A stretch of DNA of 33,755 nt from Sanchytrium tribonematis (taxonomy: Eukaryota; Sanchytriomycota; Sanchytriomycetes; Sanchytriales; Sanchytriaceae), in the NCBI GenBank assembly GCA_018985235.1, contig JADGIG010000042.1:1-33755 (forward strand), written 5' to 3'. Positions 1 to 7,793 of this stretch are shown in pieces; position 1 is the first letter of the stretch, and every line of letters starts with the position of its first letter. The position numbers were made by a program, and so were the translations under genes. The notes under the pieces were generated by a model. The model ran no database searches, had not been told where the DNA came from, and saw only the letters and a list, made by a program, of their open reading frames with translations.

Positions 1-110
1 TATAGTAATAGAGATATGATTCTTGACTACGATTTCTAAAGATAGTTGACAGAGCTCATTATCTTTTTGAACTTTTAGATTGAAAAACATTTAAGGAGAT
101 TGATTGTTTT

Positions 111-479
111 ATGGTAAATCTGTTTTCTTTAATGGAAGTCGCTCCAAATTGTACCGATGAAGAATTATATGAACAATATAAAAAATTGGCTTTACAAAAA
201 CACCCAGATAAACATGGAGGTTCTCATCAGGATTTTTGCGATTTGCTTGATGTGTACAATTTTTTAAAAACAAAGAGAAAAATTTATTCTGACATGGTTT
301 ATGGTAATGCAGTCATATATGAGGAGATCAATCTAAAAGATATGGAATTTGATGGTAAAAATTACGAGTATGACTGTCGATGTGGAGGGAATTATACACT
401 GGAGCCAATTGATTTGAAAGTTAAGTTCAACAAGATAATCTGTTCAAATTGTTCACTTTGTGTCGAAATATTTTACTAA
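111..479 (+). CDS. DPH4: DPH4-type J-domain protein (diphthamide biosynthesis co-chaperone)
   Basis: 122 aa, no intron. An N-terminal J domain (residues about 3-60) carries the HPDK motif (HPDKHGG), which in this family stimulates Hsp70 ATPase. It is followed by a C-terminal CSL zinc finger with two cysteine pairs (CRC near residue 90 and CSNC near 112). This domain order is diagnostic of DPH4/DNAJC24, which supplies electrons or iron to the Dph1-Dph2 step of diphthamide formation on elongation factor 2 in the cytosol. Length and domains look complete, and the first ATG sits right at the J domain. Only 7 nt separate its TAA from the convergent stop of the dynamin gene, so the two 3' UTRs must overlap. 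The promoter lies within positions 1-110. Confidence 0.88.
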   Translation: MVNLFSLMEVAPNCTDEELYEQYKKLALQKHPDKHGGSHQDFCDLLDVYNFLKTKRKIYSDMVYGNAVIYEEINLKDMEFDGKNYEYDCRCGGNYTLEPIDLKVKFNKIICSNCSLCVEIFY

Positions 480-486
480 ATGACTA

Positions 487-2674
487 CTAGATGCTCGCTA
501 ATACTTCACTGGCTTGTTTATACTTCGCAAGTATTTCCTTGACTTTCAACCTTTCTTTCGCAATCATTTCATCTTCCATGAAGAGTTCTTGAAGGTTATC
601 GGGCTTGTAGAGATTCTCAACTAAATTAGGATGTAAATCAGTAGTCACTGCATTTACGAGATTATGCATGATGGCTTTTGGGACCATGTCCAAGAGCGAC
701 GAGCGAACAATTTCAAAATAAGATATCATTAGTTTTCTGATCAATTGAACTTCAAATTGTTCCTTTTCACTTAATTCAACTTCTTGTGTAAAGGGTGTCA
801 CAATTCCAGGAACAGGCGATGGCAGATTCGAAAGTGAAAATCCATCATTTGGATTTGACAGTATTGGGGACTTTCTTAAAGTATTAGTGCCAGAGGTCGG
901 ACTAGTATTGGTAGGTTTTTGGTCTCGTTTCTTAAAAAAGTATTGCAATAAAGATTCTTTTTGTTCATCTTCGCCAGATATTGCAATTGCAGGCTCTTCA
1001 ACATTGGACTTTTCCGAAAAAGTATCAAAATTGCTGATATTTGGCCCACGAGGTTGAGGCGATCTTGATCTTTGGCGATATGTAGCTGATCGTTCAGTTC
1101 TTGCCTCTCGTTCGATGCCAGGACTTAAAGACCCAGGTGAAATTTTTGTATTTTTTACACTTGCTTCCATTGCAGCGCCAACTCCGATGAATTCCGGATG
1201 ATTTGTATTTATATATGCCATTTGGATTTTGACCAAACTGGCCACATATTGCCGGCAAGGTTCAAGCTTACCCCTAAGTAATTTGTCTACAATTTCTACA
1301 TTAAACATTGTTACCAGTCAGGCTACTCGCGAGTCTAGGATATCTTTGCAAATCTTTAGTGCAACATTCCAAAGATACTTTAACCAATTCGTCGTAAACC
1401 AAATCCACGCATTTCAAAGCAGGGATCTCTAATCTCTTAAGTTGTGGCTTAATTAAAAGCTCAAAAGCTCTCTCTGGAATAAATAGTGTCGTTCGAGGAC
1501 CCGTTGCATTTCTTATAGCTGTTTTAATGTCATGATCGCTTAACTGATCTAATGGGGAGACTTTTTGTAAATGGTCTGCGTATATTGTATGGTATAGATA
1601 ATATATTCTGGCACCTGCGCACAATTCAAGAGTGTCCGCTTGACCATCTATACTCTTTGAAAACTTTTCACTATAACTACTCAAAATTCTGAGCAATGAA
1701 GCCAGACTGACCTCGTGCAACGGACCAAATTGATCATATTCAACCTGATACTGCGAGGCCATCATAGAAATTTTGGATTTTAGTTCTGGCAATTGCTGTC
1801 TAATGTGAGCAGTGAGAATCTTGTTCAGTAGCTGTAACAAATAAGTGACACCACATTTGTGAGCAATAGAAGGGAAATGAGTGGTAAATAGTTCGTGCTC
1901 AAGCTCTCTAGATTCCACATGAGATTTTTGAAATTCTCCAGGCTTACCTGGTTGGTTAATAACGGCAGTAAATCCATAATAAAGTGGATACGTTTTGCCA
2001 ACAAGAATTTCGTGAAGTGAATGTAGACCCATTTTAGTTTTTTCTTCGTTTTCGTTTCTTAAACTATTGAACAACATGTCGCATTTTGTTAAAACTCCAA
2101 TGGTTCTTTTTCCATTCGGATCTACCATTCTGCAAAGTCTCAAAGCATCGCTAGTAGACAAATCATTCATACACGTTGAAATAGCCAAAAGAAGCGCATT
2201 TTCTTTCTTAGCATAGTGAGAAACTAATTGAAATATTTGATCGTCGAGATCATTTGGTTGGTGAATAGTAGGAATTTGAATTAGACCAGGTAAGTCTATC
2301 AAAGTTAAATTAACAACATGTTTCGAATACAATTTTAAGTAAATCGGTGTTGAGCTAATATGTTGAACACTCTTGGCTACACTAATAAGTTCATTTTGAA
2401 CATTTGCAATTGGGACACTATTTTTCAAATGCAAAAATTCTGCATAGTCTTCGTTTTCACTCGCATCTTCTAAATGCACTAATTGCAAAATTAAAGGCTG
2501 CTTAGTGACCATATCCATACCGATAGGTAATATTTCATATCCACATAGGTGATTTATGAGTGATGACTTTCCGCTACTTTGAGCGCCAATAACTACCAAC
2601 GAAGGTAGATCAACCGATAAATGTAAAGTTTGAAGTTGATTAATTAATTCTATGACATTAAGTGAGGCAGACAT
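487..2674 (-). CDS. Dynamin-related GTPase (Dnm1/Vps1/Drp1 type)
   Basis: 722 aa in two exons (2674..1315 and 1295..487) joined across a 19-nt intron. GTPase motifs: P-loop GAQSSGKSS (residues 30-38), switch T57 in MVTKQP, DLPGL (127-131) and TKCD near 197. A middle/stalk domain follows, then a low-complexity Ser/Pro/Arg insert (B-insert position), then a C-terminal GED. There is no PH domain or Pro-rich tail, so it is a Drp1/Dnm1/Vps1 class protein acting in mitochondrial or peroxisomal fission or vacuolar traffic; which one is not resolved. After splicing, the spacing between YPRL and AYINTNH is 31 residues, as in animal dynamins, which fixes the exact intron ends. G4 is TKCD where most relatives have TKLD. 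Its TAG stop faces the DPH4 stop 7 nt away. Confidence 0.9.
1296..1314 (-). other. 19-nt spliceosomal intron in dynamin gene
   Basis: Sequence on the minus strand is GTAACAATGTTTAATGTAG (phase 1). Removal joins ACT-G to AA-ATT, giving LTEIVDKLLR and restoring the stalk helix of the dynamin family with the family's usual spacing. Retention gives an immediate frameshift to a TAA inside the intron. A at position 14 and T at 15 fit a branch site. Confidence 0.9.
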
Positions 2675-2922
2675 GGAAATGATTATGAAACTGGGATTTT
2701 CCAGCTGCTGTCCATAAATAGACCATTAAGAAATTAAACAAAATAACAGCTAATATTTATTTGTCATACATTTCATGAAAATCTATCATCCAGAATCGAG
2801 AATCGAATGCTATAAACACAAACTAGCACAAACAAAATAGTACAAAAATTGATTGGTGTGGAAGAGAGTCAGGTTTGTAGGACAATGTTATAGATTTTTC
2901 CCTCTAGGGGTATATCCAAACA
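2675..2922. promoter_or_regulatory. Bidirectional promoter between dynamin and Sur7-like genes
   Basis: This 248-bp non-coding spacer between divergent ATGs is AT-rich. It contains TGATTGG at 2850-2856 (CCAATCA on the minus strand), a match to the NF-Y/HAP box, and a short palindrome-like CCCTCTAGGGG near the Sur7-like start. No RNA gene is apparent. Confidence 0.5.
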
Positions 2923-3852
2923 ATGAATTTACGAATTCTCTCTGCAACAGCAAGCTTTCTTGGCGCATTGATTCTGTTATTTTATCTATTTTGTATAGTT
3001 GGTGGATATAATGCAGATGGTTTACGGGAATCTTATTTTATTCAAATACAACGGGATTTTAGTGCAATGATGAACCCTATGATGGGCGGAATGGGAGGAA
3101 TGGGAATGAATCCCATGATGGGCGGTATGGGTATGAGTCCTATGATGGGCGGAATGGGCGGAATGGGAATGAATCCTATGATGGGTGGAATGATGACGCC
3201 CTCGTACAAAATTACAATGGCTTTGAGAAACTGGTGCATTTATCAATACAAAATTGGCAACGGGATGCCAACACCCTTGTGGGGAGATTTTGGTTCGTTG
3301 CCTACTTATGAAATTAAAATTGAAGACGAGAGTGTGATCCAATGTGTTCATCCATCTGTGGCAATGAACGATGAACGGATATTGATTGCAATTACTAGCG
3401 TGATAGGATTGCAGTCTCCAATGATGTATGCAGGGTATGGATATGGCGATTCATTTTTTTTTGATCGAGCATCAACCTTGTATTATGGACTGGAAGCACT
3501 GTATTACATTCTCTTAACAATGGCTTTGATTTGTACAGTGTTGTCGGGATTGAGTATAGCTATGAAAAATGCAAAAATCCCAATGATTTCTGCAATATGC
3601 TCTTGTTGCTTACTCATACCAGGTATCATTGCTTTTTCTATTTGGACTTTTATTTTTGCAAGATTACAAGCATACGCTCAGTTTGGAAATATGTGGGAAA
3701 ATGACGTTTATGTACAAGTTGGTACATCGTATGTATTGACAATTTTAGCAGTCGTTTTTTCATTTATTCTAGTGAGTTTGTCGGGGCTCATTTTTGCAAG
3801 AGAACGAAAATCACACCAAATTGTAACGCAAAAAATTACGGTGACTGCATAA
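2923..3852 (+). CDS. Four-TM Sur7/PalI-like membrane protein with Met/Gly repeats
   Basis: 309 aa. Predicted topology: TM1 at residues 8-28, a large extracytoplasmic loop (29-185), then TM2 about 188-212, TM3 about 218-246 and TM4 about 270-294, with a short polar tail. The one-plus-three TM arrangement with a large first loop resembles the fungal Sur7/PalI and claudin-like superfamily; this is a topology argument, not recognised sequence identity. The loop holds a Met/Gly/Pro tandem repeat (residues 49-91) unlike the rest. Other loop features are two cysteines and a Tyr/Gly-rich patch. If Sur7/PalI-like, it would sit in plasma-membrane domains. The stop lies 15 nt from the convergent PWWP gene. 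Family assignment is tentative; the existence of the gene is firm. Confidence 0.6.
   Translation: MNLRILSATASFLGALILLFYLFCIVGGYNADGLRESYFIQIQRDFSAMMNPMMGGMGGMGMNPMMGGMGMSPMMGGMGGMGMNPMMGGMMTPSYKITMALRNWCIYQYKIGNGMPTPLWGDFGSLPTYEIKIEDESVIQCVHPSVAMNDERILIAITSVIGLQSPMMYAGYGYGDSFFFDRASTLYYGLEALYYILLTMALICTVLSGLSIAMKNAKIPMISAICSCCLLIPGIIAFSIWTFIFARLQAYAQFGNMWENDVYVQVGTSYVLTILAVVFSFILVSLSGLIFARERKSHQIVTQKITVTA
3067..3195 (+). repeat. In-frame Met/Gly tandem repeat
   Basis: It encodes residues 49-91 of the four-TM protein. Units start with NPMMGGMG or SPMMGGMG and alternate 12 and 9 codons (N51, N63, S72, N84), so the compound period is 21 codons (63 nt). Synonymous differences between copies (AAC/AAT, CCT/CCC, GGC/GGT) show the copies are not brand new. 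Confidence 0.85.
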
Positions 3853-3867
3853 TTTATATTAAATAGT

Positions 3868-4611
3868 TTATATGTTTTCCGCTTTTATTTTCTCGGTCCA
3901 ATTATCTATAATTATTTTGCATTTGTTTGGTATATCGATTTTGATCAACTGAGTTCCTAAAGTTGTTTTAGGCGGTTTACTCGCTATATATCCAAGTACA
4001 TGTCCAATTCTGGTATCCTCTATAAGTCTAAAGTTGATGTCTTGAATAGCACTTAACCAGCTGAGAGCTTTGTCTATTTTATCGACATTAAGTTTCAGGC
4101 TGTGCTTCCCGTATATTCTATGCGATAAGTATCGCTTCACTTTTACGATTTTTTCAAAATCCTTGTGATATACTTTTTTTCGCTTACTTTTTCTGGTCGA
4201 GCTTGATTTTCGGGGAGACTCTGATAGATGCTCACTTTTGATTGATTCAGCAAGTGTTTTAGGTGCTGGGAGGTCAATTTGCATCTCTGTTGCCATATTC
4301 TCCATTAGTTCTGCTGGGGTCACAGTTTGAGCATGAGTGATGGCTTTTATCAGATCCTTTCTTTTTGTAAGCATGGCTTCTACTAAATGATCGTCAAATT
4401 CTTTAAGCTGGTCAATCTTTACAAGAGCAAAATCCATACTTCCATAGAAGAGAATTCCAAGTTGTTTATCCGTAGCTGATTTAAACGAGTCAGGATATTT
4501 ATCAAGAGGAATGACTGCTCCAGGCCAATAAGGGTATCCAGGCACTTTTGCAAAAACTCGAGAATATGGCTTGAATCCGATGATTGGGCTCGTCTTTGCT
4601 CTTAGGTTCAT
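3868..4611 (-). CDS. PWWP-domain chromatin protein with LEDGF/HRP2-like C-terminal domain
   Basis: 247 aa, no intron. Residues about 16-75 form a PWWP domain: RVFAKVPGYPYWPGAVIP, then LFYGSMDFALVK, the aromatic-cage fold that reads H3K36 methylation. A basic linker (KSTRKSKRKK type, about 130-145) is a likely nuclear or DNA-binding signal. The C-terminal helical region (about 155-245; HSLKLNVDKIDKALSWL then HVLGYIASKP) aligns by eye with the integrase-binding domain (IBD/TFIIS N-terminal-like fold) of LEDGF and HRP2, where the equivalent begins NSLKIDNLDVNRCIEAL. It is inferred to be an H3K36me adaptor that recruits transcription-elongation factors to gene bodies. The PWWP call is strong; the IBD call is moderate. 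Confidence 0.78.
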   Translation of the reverse strand: MNLRAKTSPIIGFKPYSRVFAKVPGYPYWPGAVIPLDKYPDSFKSATDKQLGILFYGSMDFALVKIDQLKEFDDHLVEAMLTKRKDLIKAITHAQTVTPAELMENMATEMQIDLPAPKTLAESIKSEHLSESPRKSSSTRKSKRKKVYHKDFEKIVKVKRYLSHRIYGKHSLKLNVDKIDKALSWLSAIQDINFRLIEDTRIGHVLGYIASKPPKTTLGTQLIKIDIPNKCKIIIDNWTEKIKAENI

Positions 4612-4761
4612 TTTTCACGTTTCAAGGAATCAGCAATAAAATTTAGTTAATGATTTACAAGACTTTATTAATTTTGCACACTGGTGAGAAAGTGTTGAGA
4701 ATATGCTGAAATTTTAGAATTTTAAAGTTACAAGTCGAAGTTATGAAACCTCCTTATATCA

Positions 4762-5013
4762 ATGTCCAACAAATTTGTATTGTTTAGCTTGATAATTGAC
4801 TATCCATTGTCCATGCATAGGCACATCAATATGATACAACTAACTAAAAAGTTTAATGACCTCACACAAAATAATTACACAGTTAAGCAAATGTATGAGA
4901 TGTTGGAAGACTGCTATGATTATGACGCTTTTTCTTTTGGAGACCCGGATGAAAGACAAATACCATTTGAACTCAAATTACCTGATCAAGAAAGCATAGA
5001 AAATCCTCAATAA
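4762..5013 (+). CDS. EAF7: EAF7/MRGBP-like NuA4 acetyltransferase subunit, minimal form
   Basis: 83 aa. It contains the CT20 family core: FSLIIDYPLSMHRHINM, then YTVKQMYEMLEDCYDYDAF and a terminal PFELKLP. In yeast and human, Eaf7/MRGBP pairs with Eaf5 and Eaf3/MRG15 in the NuA4/TIP60 histone acetyltransferase. The usual N-terminal W-x-E-E stretch is replaced by MSNKFV, and the charged C-terminal tail of relatives is absent, so this is a core-only version. I looked for a 19-nt intron feeding a further 5' exon and found none with GT and AG at that spacing. The TAA stop is embedded in AATAAA (5009-5014). It is transcribed in tandem with WDR70, 55 nt downstream. Confidence 0.72.
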   Translation: MSNKFVLFSLIIDYPLSMHRHINMIQLTKKFNDLTQNNYTVKQMYEMLEDCYDYDAFSFGDPDERQIPFELKLPDQESIENPQ

Positions 5014-5068
5014 AAATTAAAATGTAAATTATTGTGCAATCCCTGAAACTAAAATACTATATTAACTT

Positions 5069-6532
5069 ATGCTTCAATCTGAAAGCTCATCGGCCGACGA
5101 AAATCAATTTTTCGACGCAAAATTTAATTTCAAAGCTGGTGAAAAGCCCATCACTTCAATTTTGACTAACAAAAACTCTTCACAAATGATTGTAGGTTTT
5201 GGTCAGAATCTAAATTATTATGAGTTTCATGGAATGGACAGAGACTGTAGGCCCTTTATGTATACAGAGTGGAAAGATCAGATTATTAGCGATTTGTCTT
5301 TTGCCAAGACTTACAAGGAATTTATTGCAGTAAGCAATGCTCCTTTTGTAAGATTGTATGCTAGTAATGGAGATTTACTGGAAGAGTTTGTCCAAGGTGA
5401 TCCTTATTTAAGAGATTTAAAACAGACAAGAGGACATGTTAATGCAATAACAGGATGCCATTTTCACTCTAGGGAGCTAAAGAAATTTGTCACTAGCTCC
5501 ATCGATGGAACTATACGAATATGGAGCGTCGAACAGCAAAGAAAATCGCTTGAATGCATCAGGTTTAGTTCCGGAATGACTAGTAGTGCGCACGGTAGAA
5601 TGCCTGTCAGAAGTATGACTCTACTCGATAATTTTATTGTTGGCGCTGGAGAGAACTTTGTTAAATTTTGGGATTTTAATAACACGACGCTAGTAGCAAT
5701 GAATTTTTCTCACAATCATCAAATCAAGTATTTATGCCCGAATCCTGATGGATGCAATTTATTATTTCAAGATATTGAAAACAATGTGGTCATTTTAGAC
5801 AAAAGACAGCTTTCAGAATCTCTGAACATTTTTAAAGCAAGTTCTGCATGTAAAGCTGCATGGAGTCCCGATGGCCAAGAGATTGTAGCTCTTGATGAAA
5901 AGCTGCCGCAAGTGAATTTTTTTGATCTTTATAATTTTGATCGAACGAATACTTTTACTGTTTCTGAAAAGTCCTCATTAATTTACTGGGACAAGTCTTT
6001 AGACCAAATTATAATCGGAAAATATGATGGAGGCATTGAATTTCTATACAAAACCAGCGACAAGAACAAAGGGATCATGATTCCAGCCGCTGCTCCAGCC
6101 AAAGTGATATTAAAAGAAGATAGCAACATATCAGAAGCTCCAGGTGCTATATTTTTACCTAATGCCCTACCTGTTTATCAAATATCTCCGACAGAATTGT
6201 TGAGATCTCATCGAACTACCGCAAGAGAACTTGGTCGTTTGAGAAAGACAGATTTGACTCAGGCTATCGAAAAACCTGTTGATGGTGCTGGACAAAAAGG
6301 CAGAATAGGCACATCGAATCGCGAGGCTATAATGTCGAAAGTTTTGAAAGACATGCCACCATTAAAGCATTTCGATGATCCCAGAGATGCTATTATCAAG
6401 TATGATGGAGTGGAATCAATATATGTAGACCCTGCTTACAAGAAAACTCAGCCAAAGAAGAAATTTACAAATATGACTGCAGAGGAAGAATTTCAGGAGC
6501 CCAAGAAAAAAAAGAAAAAAGAAGATAAATGA
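5069..6532 (+). CDS. WDR70: WDR70-like WD-repeat protein
   Basis: 487 aa. WD-type blades run from about residue 22 to 330; the clearest is GHVNAITGCHFHSRELKKF followed by TSSIDGTIRIW. The C-terminal region (about 370-470) has family-specific linear motifs: a GQKGRIGTS segment, then DPRDAIIKYD and PAYKKTQPKKK. These match the C-terminus of WDR70 (gastrulation defective 1), where DPREALLKY and YxKTQP occur. WDR70 acts with DDB1-CUL4 in histone H2B ubiquitination and DNA-end resection in human cells and fission yeast. The long acidic N-terminal extension of the human protein is missing. The very basic Lys tail at the end is a likely nuclear signal. The TGA stop lies 7 nt from the convergent zinc-finger gene, and AATAAA follows at about 6541. 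Confidence 0.8.
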   Translation: MLQSESSSADENQFFDAKFNFKAGEKPITSILTNKNSSQMIVGFGQNLNYYEFHGMDRDCRPFMYTEWKDQIISDLSFAKTYKEFIAVSNAPFVRLYASNGDLLEEFVQGDPYLRDLKQTRGHVNAITGCHFHSRELKKFVTSSIDGTIRIWSVEQQRKSLECIRFSSGMTSSAHGRMPVRSMTLLDNFIVGAGENFVKFWDFNNTTLVAMNFSHNHQIKYLCPNPDGCNLLFQDIENNVVILDKRQLSESLNIFKASSACKAAWSPDGQEIVALDEKLPQVNFFDLYNFDRTNTFTVSEKSSLIYWDKSLDQIIIGKYDGGIEFLYKTSDKNKGIMIPAAAPAKVILKEDSNISEAPGAIFLPNALPVYQISPTELLRSHRTTARELGRLRKTDLTQAIEKPVDGAGQKGRIGTSNREAIMSKVLKDMPPLKHFDDPRDAIIKYDGVESIYVDPAYKKTQPKKKFTNMTAEEEFQEPKKKKKKEDK

Positions 6533-6539
6533 AATGCTT

Positions 6540-7274
6540 TTAATAAAATGAAAAAGGGTGAGACTCTTCAAGAGTAGTTGATGGTGTATCGTAATAATCA
6601 ATATCTCTTTGAATTTCATCGGATATCGAAAGATCATAATGGACAGGCGACGGGTCAAATTGTCGCTGAATGGGTGATTTTTCGTAGGTTTGAATTGGAC
6701 GCGGCATGAGAAGCTGCATTGAATTTGATTCTGCACCACTAATGCCAGAGCCCAGCATGGAAGCGTAATCGCTCGTTTCATCTGCTTGTGAGTTGATCGA
6801 AGAGGTATCTGAGGGATGAGAGAAATTGGAAAACCCGAAACTGTCCATTTGATAATAAGACGATAAGGGTGATGCCATCAATGACATTGGACTGTACATG
6901 CTTATTTCAGAATTTGCTGGACTCATCGGAGATGGCACAATAGGTTTATAGCTCGTACTGGTAGGCACTTGAATACCTGGAACCAATTTAGTGCTGCGAT
7001 GCACTGCATTCGCGTGCTTGTTTCTGTCGTGCTTCCATTTGAAATTTTTCCCACAAACATTGCATTCATACTGCTTATACTGAATATGTCGAAACCCGTG
7101 CGACTTTAATTGATGATTTGTTTTCGCGGAATAATCGCAGCCTTCCCATTTGCAGGATTTTATTGGAGAATCGTATTGTACATTGACGTGTTTCGTCAAA
7201 TAATGGTTGTACAGCGATTTGACGGATTCGTGTTTCTCTAAACAATCAGTCCACTTGCATTTCCAATCTGACAT
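6540..7274 (-). CDS. PacC/Rim101-like three-finger C2H2 transcription factor (paralogue 1)
   Basis: 244 aa from the ATG at 7274, which begins MSDWKCKW directly before finger 1; the frame extends further upstream but without an ATG at its outer end. Three C2H2 fingers fill residues 1-90: CKWTDC with HYLTKH, CKWEGC with HGFRH, and CNVCGKNF with HANAVH. The C-x4-C knuckle with a Trp in fingers 1 and 2, followed by a TFIIIA-like finger 3, is the PacC/Rim101 arrangement, which binds GCCAAG-type sites and controls ambient pH responses. The remaining 150 residues are Ser/Pro/Met-rich and disordered, typical of an activation region. The processing-site motifs of PacC are not recognisable, so a pH role is only an analogy. 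See the second member at 22265-22829. Confidence 0.78.
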   Translation of the reverse strand: MSDWKCKWTDCLEKHESVKSLYNHYLTKHVNVQYDSPIKSCKWEGCDYSAKTNHQLKSHGFRHIQYKQYECNVCGKNFKWKHDRNKHANAVHRSTKLVPGIQVPTSTSYKPIVPSPMSPANSEISMYSPMSLMASPLSSYYQMDSFGFSNFSHPSDTSSINSQADETSDYASMLGSGISGAESNSMQLLMPRPIQTYEKSPIQRQFDPSPVHYDLSISDEIQRDIDYYDTPSTTLEESHPFSFY

Positions 7275-7527
7275 TTGTGATTGACAGCCAATAGATAATA
7301 AATACAACATTAGCTGCGTATCATTCGTCCTCAGACCAAGTGGATGAAATATTGATTTATTTGCCCCAATCACATAAAATTTTCATAATTGCAAGTGCTT
7401 GCTCACAAAGTATGCAGGTAAACAGAATTCGAAAAATCAAAAGTCTTATGTCGATACGTGTTTACACAGGAATTGTACTGAACAGTAATTTACCAATAAG
7501 TATCCCAAGTTGACTTTGAATCAAAAC
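7275..7527. promoter_or_regulatory. Bidirectional promoter between zinc-finger 1 and NDUFB10
   Basis: A 253-bp spacer between divergent ATGs, the longest in the window. It holds CCAATCA at 7366-7372 and a second CCAAT near 7288, compatible with NF-Y/HAP binding. No conserved RNA structure is recognised. Confidence 0.45.
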
Positions 7528-7791
7528 ATGGGAGAATTTGTAATTGATCCGGAAAATCGTTCTTTTGACAAAGTCGAGCCTATAAATGAGAAAGATGCTT
7601 ATGGCATGATGAAGATTAAGGAAGAACGCATTAGAGAGTCATGGATTAGAATAATGGAGAAAAAGATTCTCGAAGAAGAATTGTCCCTTTGTGTTTTTAG
7701 GGAACAAGTAAATGCACCGGTCAATTGTAGACCGCTTGCAATCGCTTTAGCAGAAAAAATGAAGGGTGCTTTTGTAACTAAGTCCCAATAA
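7528..7791 (+). CDS. NDUFB10: Complex I subunit NDUFB10/PDSW-like (fungal 12-kDa type)
   Basis: 87 aa from the ATG at 7528 (MGEFVID). The central stretch RIRESWIRIMEKKILEEEL then C, followed by VNAPVNCRPLA, matches the pattern (R)MREAWIRAMEARLVREELxxC then GVNHxENCxxLA of fungal NDUFB10-type subunits. It is an accessory subunit of the membrane arm of mitochondrial NADH:ubiquinone oxidoreductase on the intermembrane-space side. The two conserved cysteines (one in each half) are present. There is no N-terminal presequence, as usual for this family. The TAA stop lies within AATAAA (7787-7792) and is just 2 nt from the convergent stop of the RSPH4/6 gene, the tightest pair here, so its transcript must run into that gene. 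Confidence 0.72.
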   Translation: MGEFVIDPENRSFDKVEPINEKDAYGMMKIKEERIRESWIRIMEKKILEEELSLCVFREQVNAPVNCRPLAIALAEKMKGAFVTKSQ

Positions 7792-7793
7792 AT

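Noticed and set aside
1-39. Possible C-terminus of an upstream plus-strand gene (YSNRDMILDYDF then TAA)
   Set aside because: Only 12 codons are visible; an open stretch this short is expected by chance.
3022-3351. Long open frames on the minus strand with His/Ser/Ala repeats
   Set aside because: They are mirror images of the Met/Gly repeat of the plus-strand four-TM gene and have no homology or start context.
7275-7373. Extension of zinc-finger 1 to 7373, and similar extensions of NDUFB10 (7510), GCVT (14309), SUCLG1 (20207), DCTN4 (21276), the GPI-type gene (25748), LRO1 (30313) and HEN1 (31117)
   Set aside because: Those longer frames begin with TTG or GTG. In a eukaryote the first ATG next to the conserved domain is preferred, so the starts were moved to 7274, 7528, 14282, 20192, 21270, 25751, 30277 and 31072.
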